The position numbers were made by a program, and so were the translations under genes. The notes under the pieces are model-generated. The model ran no database searches, was not told the origin of the DNA, and saw nothing but the letters and a program-made list of their open reading frames with translations. A stretch of DNA of 5,052 nt from an uncultured Eubacteriales bacterium (GTDB lineage: Bacteria; Bacillota; Clostridia; Oscillospirales; CAG-272), in assembly GCA_934477985.1 (NCBI GenBank), contig CAKSOR010000232.1:1-5052 (forward strand). Reading direction: 5' to 3'. Below, in pieces: positions 1 to 4,494 of this stretch (positions within the stretch are counted from its first letter, which is position 1; each line of letters opens with the position of its first letter).

Positions 1-109
1 CATAGTTTGAATATTGCTGCTGAGATATTCCAAGCAGCTTCGCCACAGTGTACTGCTTGATGTCGTGATCTTCACGTAGGTCGCGTATCCGCTCATTCAA
101 TGTCTTCAA
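1..109 (-). CDS. XRE-family helix-turn-helix transcriptional regulator, N-terminal part (gene runs off the window)
   Basis: Reading the minus strand from a TTG start at 109 gives 36 codons before the window edge, beginning MKTLNERIRDLRED and ending GISQQQYSNY. This is the classic N-terminus of a Cro/C1-type (XRE) DNA-binding domain: helix 1 is LNERIRDLRED, the HTH is formed by YTVAKLLGIS (helix 2 and turn) and QQQYSNY (recognition helix). TTG is chosen because a perfect AAGGAGG Shine-Dalgarno sits 11 nt upstream (121-127 on the plus strand); an ATT immediately before the TTG (112-110) would give a more usual 8-nt spacing but is a very rare start codon. No ATG is available. The gene is divergent from the SLOG gene and has its own promoter in the shared spacer, so it is a likely local repressor of both (inference). 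The rest of the protein, including any C-terminal domain, lies outside the window. Confidence 0.87.
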   Translation of the reverse strand, partial: MKTLNERIRDLREDHDIKQYTVAKLLGISQQQYSNY

Positions 110-131
110 AATGCGCCAAGCCTCCTTAAAC

Positions 132-146
132 TACAAGTATATTGTA
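132..146. promoter_or_regulatory. Inverted repeat over the XRE gene -10 box (candidate operator)
   Basis: TACAAGTATATTGTA is a perfect dyad with 5-bp arms (TACAA/TTGTA) around a 5-bp centre. It completely covers the -10 element (136-141) of the XRE promoter, the expected position for an autorepression site. That the XRE protein binds it is inference. Confidence 0.45.
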
Positions 147-164
147 CATATAATTCAATGTAAA
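136..164 (-). promoter_or_regulatory. Sigma-A promoter for the XRE regulator gene
   Basis: On the minus strand, TTTACA (plus 159-164) and TATACT (plus 136-141) are separated by exactly 17 bp, each matching the sigma-A consensus in 5 of 6 positions. The predicted start, near 129, lies just before the Shine-Dalgarno at 121-127, so the mRNA leader is very short. Confidence 0.7.
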
Positions 165-182
165 TATTATATACTACATTGA
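155..182. promoter_or_regulatory. 8-bp inverted repeat in the divergent promoter region (candidate operator)
   Basis: TCAATGTA (155-162) and TACATTGA (175-182) are exact reverse complements separated by 12 bp. The left arm overlaps the -35 box of the XRE promoter (159-164), and the right arm lies just upstream of the SLOG gene -35 box. The TCAAT core also appears in the next dyad, whose centre is 30 bp away, about three helical turns. Confidence 0.5.
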
Positions 183-189
183 TGACTTG

Positions 190-207
190 TATTGACAAAG
201 TTCAATA
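190..207. promoter_or_regulatory. Inverted repeat over the SLOG gene -35 box (candidate operator)
   Basis: TATTGA (190-195) and TCAATA (202-207) form a perfect 6-bp dyad with a 6-bp centre. It contains the -35 hexamer of the SLOG promoter (192-197), so a protein bound here would block RNA polymerase. It shares the ATTGA/TCAAT half-site with the dyad at 155-182. Confidence 0.45.
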
Positions 208-220
208 TATAATGTATAAT
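192..220 (+). promoter_or_regulatory. Perfect-consensus sigma-A promoter for the SLOG gene
   Basis: TTGACA (192-197) and TATAAT (215-220) both match the sigma-A consensus in all six positions with the optimal 17-bp spacer. The predicted start is near 227, giving a leader of about 34 nt that carries the AAAGGAGA site at 246-253. Such a strong promoter is usually kept in check by a repressor, in line with the overlapping dyad. Confidence 0.85.
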
Positions 221-260
221 AGTATATGCACAAATATTTCTTGTTAAAGGAGACCTTATA

Positions 261-755
261 ATGCTCTGCACCATCACCGGACACCGTCCGCAATCCTTCC
301 CCTTCGGCTTCGACGAAGCCGCGCCCGCCTGCCTTGCTCTCAAGGCGCAAATAAAAAAAGAGCTCTCCGCTCTCATCGACTCCGGAGTCGACTCATTCAT
401 GACCGGAATGGCGCTCGGCGTCGATACCTGGGCGGCTGAACTGTTAATTGAACTCAGAAAAACTCATCCCGGAATCAGGCTCTACGCCGCCGTCCCCTGC
501 CCCGGTCAGGACGCGAAATGGTCTGATTCCCAGCGCTCGCGCTACGCCTCGGTTCTCGACGCATGCGACCGGCGCTTCATGCCCAGCGACCGCTACACGC
601 CGTCCTGCATGCTAGACCGCGACCGATTCATGGTCGAGCACGCCAATGTCGTCCTCGCGGTCTGGAACGGCAAGCCGACCGGCGGAACAGCTTTCACGGT
701 CGACTATGCCCGCAGATCCGGCAAAAGGATCATCATTATCGGCGCGCCGCGCTGA
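261..755 (+). CDS. SLOG-family (DUF1273/YpsA-like) nucleotide-binding protein
   Basis: This 164-residue protein is a small Rossmann-like SLOG (SMF/DprA-LOG) domain, a fold known or predicted to bind nucleotides or nucleotide-derived ligands. Visible landmarks are the N-terminal strand with TGHRP (6-10), the glycine-rich TGMALGVDTWAAE (48-60), the PCPGQDAKW loop (79-87), CMLDRDRFMVEHA (116-128) and NGKPTGGTAFTVDYA (136-150), the GGTA being the usual phosphate-loop-like element, followed by a final strand RIIIIG. It has no signal peptide or membrane segment, so it is cytoplasmic, and at full domain length it appears intact. The start is supported by AAAGGAGA at 246-253, 8 nt from ATG. It is divergent from an XRE regulator and shares its operator-like spacer, so it is probably under that regulator's control. 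Members of this family have no generally established reaction; some SLOG proteins act in stress or phage-defence systems, but nothing here proves such a role. Confidence 0.85.
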   Translation: MLCTITGHRPQSFPFGFDEAAPACLALKAQIKKELSALIDSGVDSFMTGMALGVDTWAAELLIELRKTHPGIRLYAAVPCPGQDAKWSDSQRSRYASVLDACDRRFMPSDRYTPSCMLDRDRFMVEHANVVLAVWNGKPTGGTAFTVDYARRSGKRIIIIGAPR

Positions 756-774
756 CGCGACCAACACAAAATCA

Positions 775-804
775 GCCCGGGGCATCCGCCCCGGGCATTC
801 TTTT
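775..804. terminator. Bidirectional intrinsic terminator between convergent genes
   Basis: GCCCGGGGC (775-783) and GCCCCGGGC (788-796) form a perfect 9-bp GC-rich stem with an ATCC loop. On the plus strand it is followed by ATTCTTTT, and on the minus strand by TGATTTT, so it can end both the SLOG transcript and the convergent merR-type transcript, whose stop is only 15 bp away. Confidence 0.8.
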
Positions 805-810
805 GCTGTC

Positions 811-2304
811 TTATTTCTCGAAAACGTACCAGGTGATCCGTCCGCCGAAGACGTAATCGCCCGACTTCCACTCGAGAATCAGGTATTCCTTCCCGTCATG
901 CCCGCGAATTTCGTAGCGGCAGGCTGATTTGTCGGCTTCGTTTATCACGATTCCCTTCGTATACTTCCTTGCCCAGCTGCTCTTTTTCGAGGTGTAGACG
1001 CACTTTCCGTCCGGCTCAAAGCTGAGCTTCTCAAGGAAGAGTCCGCTTCTGCGCTCTTTTCGCCCGAACTTGTTTATGTCGCTGAGGAAATCGACCGTCT
1101 TCCACTCGCCGATGACCCTCTCGTCCGGGATGAACGGATAGTCGATATTGTCTCTCAGCGCGATGTCGTTTTTCGTGCGCGGCTCGCTGTCGAGCTTCTC
1201 GTAGACCTTGACATACGGCTTTCCAGCCGGTCTGCCGTTTCTGTCGCAGCACTCTGACGCCAAGACGAACATGAGCGTCTTCCCGTCGGCACTCCCGATC
1301 GAATAGCTCTCAGCGAGAGTTCCGACCGGCGAATGTGTGTAGATCACGCCCTTTGTCCAGCCCTCGTAAATCCAGTAGCCCGCGCCGCCTTCGAGCATGA
1401 AGAACTCATCGTGCCAGCTGTCGTGCGACGACTTCGGGTGTCCGCAGACGAACTGCTCTCGCGTCGGGACGATGTCAAGTAACTTCCATCTTCCGACCGC
1501 CGCGGGGTCATTCTCAAACGCTAACGGTTCGACCGGCTCACGGACATTGTCCTCGAGGCGGCAGACCGGAACCTTCAGCTCAACGACTCCGCCGTCATGC
1601 AGAATCTCACAGAACGCTCCGGTGATCTGGCAGTCGTCTGAGCCGATCCGCCTGATCAACTCGGAATACGCGGCTTCAAGCTCGCTTGTCTTTGTGACGA
1701 GCGTCATTATGAGGTCGTCGTCCTGAGCGAATCTGATGAGCTTCCCGCCGGTCTCGACCTCGACTCCGATCTCAAGATCAAGTCCGGTCTCGAGGTAATC
1801 GGTATCGTAGTTCACAATGATCTCACGCTGACCGACATTGTGCTTCGGAAGCGAGTCTCTGAGCCTTCCGAGCTCTTTGAGCGCCTCGCTGCGGTCGGAA
1901 AAAATCTTCCGGACAGTCCTGAATCTCGCCTCGTTTTTCATTTCCCGCGCGGGTCTTGTAATTATGTCGAACATATTTTTTCCTTCCTCAAGCCCCGACC
2001 GCAGCTCCCGCAGGCGTTTGAGTTTCGCGTTCATCTCGCTGACCGCCTTCTCGAGCTCACCGGCTTTCGCGGTGATAAGCGCCGCGCGGTCTCCGTCCGA
2101 AAAGCTCTTTATCTCCTCGAGCGAGAATCCGAGCTCCTTCAGAGCGATAATCCGGCTGCACTCCGCTATCCTGCACGTGCTGTAGTAGCGGTATCCGGTG
2201 AAGCGATCAATTTCATCCGGTATGAGCAGTCCGATCTCCGACCAATAGCGCAGCGTCTTGACGGTCAGTCCGACACAGCGGGACAGTTCTCCGATCTTGT
2301 ACAT
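811..2304 (-). CDS. MerR-family regulator with GyrI-like domain and two C-terminal lipocalin-like repeats
   Basis: A 497-residue regulator, much longer than the 110-280 residues typical of the family. Residues 1-70 are a MerR winged HTH: YKIGELSRCVGLTVKTLRYW, the GLL turn, then R.TGYRYY and a second helix pair ending ELGFSLEEIKSF. Residues 73-112 form the dimerising coiled coil. Residues 113-250 resemble a GyrI/BmrR effector-binding domain (DLEIGVEVE, closing ELKVPV). Then come two related domains, 268-370 (VGRWKLLDIV, WTKGVIYT, DGKTLMFVL, YVKVYEK) and 396-497 (IGEWKTVDFL, YTKGIVIN, DGKEYLILEWKSGDY, WYVFEK). From memory, this WK...GK.Y..EWKSGDY domain also occurs, often duplicated, in clostridial BlaR1-like M56 peptidases, so a ligand-sensing role is plausible but unproven. 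The ATG has AAAGGAG 8 nt upstream. With MerR-type promoter spacing just upstream, it probably controls its own transcription. No transporter gene is adjacent to suggest the ligand. Confidence 0.85.
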   Translation of the reverse strand: MYKIGELSRCVGLTVKTLRYWSEIGLLIPDEIDRFTGYRYYSTCRIAECSRIIALKELGFSLEEIKSFSDGDRAALITAKAGELEKAVSEMNAKLKRLRELRSGLEEGKNMFDIITRPAREMKNEARFRTVRKIFSDRSEALKELGRLRDSLPKHNVGQREIIVNYDTDYLETGLDLEIGVEVETGGKLIRFAQDDDLIMTLVTKTSELEAAYSELIRRIGSDDCQITGAFCEILHDGGVVELKVPVCRLEDNVREPVEPLAFENDPAAVGRWKLLDIVPTREQFVCGHPKSSHDSWHDEFFMLEGGAGYWIYEGWTKGVIYTHSPVGTLAESYSIGSADGKTLMFVLASECCDRNGRPAGKPYVKVYEKLDSEPRTKNDIALRDNIDYPFIPDERVIGEWKTVDFLSDINKFGRKERRSGLFLEKLSFEPDGKCVYTSKKSSWARKYTKGIVINEADKSACRYEIRGHDGKEYLILEWKSGDYVFGGRITWYVFEK

Positions 2305-2320
2305 TGAGGATACTCCTTTC

Positions 2321-2344
2321 CGCGGTACGGTTTCCCCGTCCGCG
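2321..2344 (-). promoter_or_regulatory. GC-rich stem-loop at the 5' end of the MerR-type gene mRNA
   Basis: On the minus strand, CGCGG-ACGG pairs with CCGT-(A)-CCGCG, giving nine base pairs with one bulged A and a 5-nt GGAAA loop. The stem starts at about the predicted transcription start (2343-2344) and ends one base before the GAAAGGAG ribosome binding site (2313-2320). Such 5'-terminal hairpins are known to stabilise Gram-positive mRNAs; control of ribosome access is another option. Neither is shown. Confidence 0.5.
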
Positions 2345-2349
2345 TATAT

Positions 2350-2380
2350 ATGTTATCACTACAGTCAGGGGGAGAGTCAA
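2350..2380 (-). promoter_or_regulatory. MerR-type promoter with 19-bp spacer (autoregulated)
   Basis: On the minus strand, TTGACT (plus 2375-2380; 5/6 match) and TAACAT (plus 2350-2355; 4/6) are separated by 19 bp, the over-long spacing typical of promoters activated by MerR proteins. TG one base before the -10 makes it an extended -10. The spacer begins CTCCCCCTGAC, reminiscent of the TTGACTCTCCC opening of Bacillota MerR operators, but its right half matches poorly as a dyad. Confidence 0.65.
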
Positions 2381-2390
2381 GGGGTTTTTG

Positions 2391-2411
2391 AAAAAAAATT
2401 CTGTTTTTTTT
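2391..2411. repeat. A8/T8 inverted repeat in the intergenic region
   Basis: Eight A (2391-2398), TTCTG, then eight T (2404-2411). It lies just upstream of the -35 box of the MerR-type gene, with further T5 at 2385-2389, so it could act as a curved UP-like element. A terminator is less likely since no GC-rich stem precedes either run. Confidence 0.4.
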
Positions 2412-2426
2412 GCTCCGGAACTCATC

Positions 2427-2448
2427 AATCATCTCAATATCGATGATT
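2427..2448. promoter_or_regulatory. 7-bp inverted repeat upstream of the secreted-protein gene (possible operator)
   Basis: AATCATC (2427-2433) and GATGATT (2442-2448) are exact reverse complements with an 8-bp spacer. No U-run follows on either strand, so it is not a terminator. It is about 70 bp upstream of the plus-strand -10 box and roughly 50 bp behind the MerR-type promoter, so it could serve either. Binding partner unknown. Confidence 0.3.
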
Positions 2449-2490
2449 TATAAAAAACAGCAATTTTTATTAGTCTCAAGCGAAACTTTG

Positions 2491-2522
2491 TTGTATAACT
2501 CCAAGTGAATAAATGGTATAAT
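2491..2522 (+). promoter_or_regulatory. Extended -10 promoter for the secreted-protein gene
   Basis: A perfect TATAAT (2517-2522) is preceded by TGG (2514-2516), i.e. the extended -10 motif TGnTATAAT. The -35 region is weak: TTGTAT at 2491-2496 has an over-long 20-bp spacer and TATAAC at 2494-2499 matches poorly, so the promoter probably relies on the extended -10 or on an activator. The predicted start is near 2529, leaving a leader of about 76 nt. Confidence 0.65.
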
Positions 2523-2537
2523 CTTATCGTACGAAAT

Positions 2538-2559
2538 CAGATAGTCTTAGTACAGTCTG
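2538..2559 (+). other. Weak stem-loop in the mRNA leader of the secreted-protein gene
   Basis: CAGATAGT (2538-2545) can pair with ACAGTCTG (2552-2559) around a 6-nt loop, with one G-U pair and one A-A mismatch. It lies near the predicted 5' end and about 30 nt before the ribosome binding site. No known riboswitch is recognised; it may be chance. Confidence 0.2.
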
Positions 2560-2604
2560 CACATGTTTTCGCACAAAATCTTCATTTTTGAAAGGATGAA
2601 CACC

Positions 2605-3396
2605 ATGAAAAAGATCATCGCAGCACTTCTCTCGGTCGCTACCCTTATGACCGCGGCAGTCTCCGTATCGGCAATCACCAAGTCTGACAAGCCGATAACC
2701 GGCGGCAACACGCTCTTCACTCAGAAGGAGATCATGTACACAGGAGAACCGGACGCGGCTTCTCCCTGGTCGAACGCATTCTGCAACGAGGACTGGACCG
2801 GCTGCCGCTGGACAGCGGAAAAGAAAGACGGAGTAGACTGCGTCAAGGTTGTCCCGGTAGCCGGCAAAACCAAAAACTACATGGACTTCAACTACTATCA
2901 GTGGAACAACGACAAGTACTATCCGTCGCTCGACTGCTCGCAGTACAAATACCTCAAGGTGAAGTACATGCTTAACGAGTCGGCAGCCAAGACCGCCGGA
3001 GACTCGACCTTCTGGGCTTCCCAGGATTCGCCTGAGCTCAGCAAGACCGCCGGCACGGGTTCAATCGACTACAAGATGCCTAATGAGGCGAATAAGTGGC
3101 AGGAAGTCATCGTCGATCTCTCGGGTCTCAAGCTCGGCGACACCGCGTGGTCTGACACCACCATCCGTCAGTTCAGATACTATCCCTTCGGAAAGAACGC
3201 GGTCAACGCTGACGCCGAGTGCTACATAGAGTACATCGCCTTCTTCAAGACCGAGGCTGAGGCAAAAGCCTTCACAAACAAAAAAGCCGCTGAAAAGCCC
3301 TCCTCCGCGGCAAAAACCGCCGATCCGATCGCGCTTGTGATTCTCGCAGCCTCCGCTTCCATGGGTCTTGCGTTCACGGCGTCCAGAAAACACTGA
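2605..3396 (+). CDS. Secreted, surface-anchored beta-sandwich (carbohydrate-binding-like) protein
   Basis: A 263-residue exported protein of unassigned function. Residues 1-23 are a signal peptide (MKK, then a hydrophobic core, ending VSVSA before ITK). The body (about 38-215) is rich in aromatic residues and alternating strands, with NYMDFNYYQW (91-100), KYLKVKYML, WQEVIVDLSG (165-174), FRYYPFG (190-196) and CYIEYIAFFKTEAEAKAF (206-223); this recalls galactose-binding or CBM-like jelly rolls of clostridial secreted proteins, an inference from style only. After a short Ala/Lys/Ser linker comes KTAD (237-240), a hydrophobic segment (241-259) and RKH at the end, the layout of a sortase-type sorting signal but without a proper LPXTG. 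The start at 2605 is preferred: AAAGGATG (2591-2598) is 8 nt upstream and the signal peptide begins there. In-frame ATGs at 2563 and 2596 would add a polar extension or overlap the ribosome binding site. It is monocistronic, with its own promoter and terminator. Confidence 0.8.
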   Translation: MKKIIAALLSVATLMTAAVSVSAITKSDKPITGGNTLFTQKEIMYTGEPDAASPWSNAFCNEDWTGCRWTAEKKDGVDCVKVVPVAGKTKNYMDFNYYQWNNDKYYPSLDCSQYKYLKVKYMLNESAAKTAGDSTFWASQDSPELSKTAGTGSIDYKMPNEANKWQEVIVDLSGLKLGDTAWSDTTIRQFRYYPFGKNAVNADAECYIEYIAFFKTEAEAKAFTNKKAAEKPSSAAKTADPIALVILAASASMGLAFTASRKH

Positions 3397-3453
3397 GCCC
3401 TTCAGCCTATAAGGCGCTGAAACACTAATACGCCAATCACTTTTTCATTGCTT

Positions 3454-3484
3454 CCCCACCCGCCTGAAAACGGGTGGGGTTTTT
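3454..3484 (+). terminator. Strong intrinsic terminator after the secreted-protein gene
   Basis: CCCCACCCG (3454-3462) and CGGGTGGGG (3471-3479) form a perfect 9-bp stem with an 8-nt loop, followed at once by TTTTT (3480-3484). A smaller stem without a U-run (TTCAGC 3401-3406 / GCTGAA 3416-3421) sits just after the stop codon. On the minus strand, downstream of the AraC-type gene, the same hairpin lacks a U-run, so it terminates mainly the plus strand. Confidence 0.88.
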
Positions 3485-3501
3485 GTGTGGGCAGCCAGAC
3501 A

Positions 3502-4326
3502 TCAGTCTTTTTTCGTGCTGAGCATTTTGGAGTACTGATACGGCGTAATTCCTATATGCTCTTTGAAAATGTGGATGAAGTGCGACTGACTGGAAAATCC
3601 GCAGTCGTATGTCACCTCGGCAACCTTGCGCCCCTGCGACATCAATCGTATAGAGTTTGCGATACGTATGTCGAGAATGTACTGCCTGAGAGTTATGTTC
3701 ATTATCTCCTTGAAGTCGGCGTCGAGCTTCTGACGTGAGACGAGAAACCGCTTTGCGAGTTCATCCGCCGTTATTCTTTCCTGATAATGCTCAACGATAT
3801 AATTCGATATCTCGCGGATATAGACGAGTTTTTCGTCATTCACCACCGCCATGTCTGTTGTCGCCAGACTCATATTCCGCTTTGCCATATCAAGCAGAGC
3901 CGCGAGTATCAGTCTGCGTTCAACCTCGCGCTCGGGCGAATCGCTGAACGCTCCCAGAAGCGACATGGCTTCATCATAAAGCTCGCCTTCGAGCGGTATA
4001 TATGTGAGATTCGACTTGTAGAGCTCATCAACATCTACAAAATCAGAAATTTCTGCCGCGACTTCCCGGTTGAAATGAAACACGTTGATATCGTAATCGT
4101 CTGTCTTGTGATCGACATTAACATGGTAGCAGTACGGTTTGTAGAGTATCATGCATGCTCCACGGCTGTACAAACGCGTTCCGTTCGCGATGATGGTAAC
4201 TTCACCGCTGTGAATTACGTCCAGCTCGTAGTGTATATGAAAGTGAAGGTAGGTCTGACCAAGCCAGTGCTCTTTGCGGTGGAACGCGAAAAGCGGCGTG
4301 GAAAAATCGTGAAAAATCGTTTCCAT
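3502..4326 (-). CDS. AraC-family transcriptional regulator with N-terminal cupin domain
   Basis: A full-length 274-residue AraC/XylS-type regulator. The N-terminal half is a cupin sensor: HFHIHYELDVIHSGE (28-42), with its closely spaced histidines and glutamate, then YSRGACMILYKPYCYHV (53-69), the usual G-x-x-(L/I)-x-P-x-x-x-H pattern of sugar-responsive AraC proteins. The C-terminal domain has two HTH motifs: RITADELAKRFLVSRQKLDADF (184-205) and, after ILDIRIANSIRLM, VAEVTYDCGFSSQSHFIHIF (235-254) ending GITPYQY, the AraC signature. The ATG at 4326 has only a weak AGGT-type ribosome binding site 7 nt upstream (4334-4337). It lies 168 bp downstream of, and on the same strand as, a solute-binding protein gene, so it probably responds to a sugar and controls that uptake locus (inference). 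The ligand cannot be told. No consensus sigma-A promoter is apparent in the spacer, which may mean read-through from the upstream gene or activator dependence. Confidence 0.9.
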   Translation of the reverse strand: METIFHDFSTPLFAFHRKEHWLGQTYLHFHIHYELDVIHSGEVTIIANGTRLYSRGACMILYKPYCYHVNVDHKTDDYDINVFHFNREVAAEISDFVDVDELYKSNLTYIPLEGELYDEAMSLLGAFSDSPEREVERRLILAALLDMAKRNMSLATTDMAVVNDEKLVYIREISNYIVEHYQERITADELAKRFLVSRQKLDADFKEIMNITLRQYILDIRIANSIRLMSQGRKVAEVTYDCGFSSQSHFIHIFKEHIGITPYQYSKMLSTKKD

Positions 4327-4369
4327 TTTCTTTACCTGTGCATGTTTTGAGGAAGACGCTGATTCAGGT

Positions 4370-4381
4370 CTGCCTTCACAT
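4370..4381 (-). repeat. 12-bp direct repeat, copy near the AraC-type gene
   Basis: ATGTGAAGGCAG on the minus strand, an exact copy of 4434-4445, 43 bp upstream of the AraC-type ATG. The two copies start 64 bp apart, about six helical turns, in the same orientation. Directly repeated sites are usual for AraC-family proteins, so this is a candidate binding site (inference). Confidence 0.5.
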
Positions 4382-4386
4382 GTGAA
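4375..4386. promoter_or_regulatory. 12-bp perfect palindrome TTCACATGTGAA
   Basis: TTCACATGTGAA has no spacer and overlaps the near copy of the 12-bp direct repeat. It is 38 bp upstream of the AraC-type start codon on the minus strand and could be an operator for a dimeric regulator. The far copy of the repeat has only the TTCACAT half. Confidence 0.4.
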
Positions 4387-4433
4387 AACTCCAATTATTC
4401 AGCTTGTCCTCAGGTTTATCGTTCCGGATGGCA

Positions 4434-4445
4434 CTGCCTTCACAT
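4434..4445 (-). repeat. 12-bp direct repeat, distal copy
   Basis: Second exact copy of ATGTGAAGGCAG (minus strand), 107 bp upstream of the AraC-type ATG and 49 bp past the stop codon of the solute-binding protein gene. It is not palindromic beyond the shared half-site. Confidence 0.5.
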
Positions 4446-4468
4446 CCACATCATAAGACATATTCGCA

Positions 4469-4490
4469 AGCTCACATAAGCGTCAGAGCT
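4469..4490 (-). other. Small stem-loop after the solute-binding protein stop codon
   Basis: AGCTC and GAGCT (plus 4486-4490 and 4469-4473) can form a 5-bp stem with a 12-nt loop, just past the stop codon at 4495. No U-run follows, so it is not a convincing intrinsic terminator and read-through into the AraC-type gene is possible. Confidence 0.25.
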
Positions 4491-4494
4491 GCTT

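Noticed and set aside
167..400. Minus-strand open frame of 77 codons overlapping the SLOG promoter and gene start
   Set aside because: It runs antisense to the well-supported SLOG gene and across its promoter, has no recognisable domain, and its composition is that of a shadow frame.
1838..2307. Plus-strand open frames of 115 and 155 codons opposite the MerR-type gene
   Set aside because: Both lie antisense to the HTH and coiled-coil coding region; no family resemblance and Ser/Arg/Leu-rich shadow composition.
2391..2411. Intrinsic terminator formed by the A8/T8 tracts
   Set aside because: The stem would be only A-T pairs and no transcript from either side should end here, since both flanking genes point away.
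2563..2604. Longer start for the secreted protein at 2563 or 2596
   Set aside because: A start at 2563 lacks a proper ribosome binding site and puts a polar extension before the signal peptide; the 2596 ATG overlaps the ribosome binding site that serves 2605.
3787..4350. Plus-strand open frame of 187 codons opposite the AraC-type gene
   Set aside because: Long only because it mirrors the AraC coding frame; the minus-strand product has clear cupin and AraC signatures.
4327..4494. A sigma-A promoter for the AraC-type gene, for example TATGAT near 4450
   Set aside because: No -35 box at 16-18 bp spacing matches the consensus well, so I do not call a promoter.
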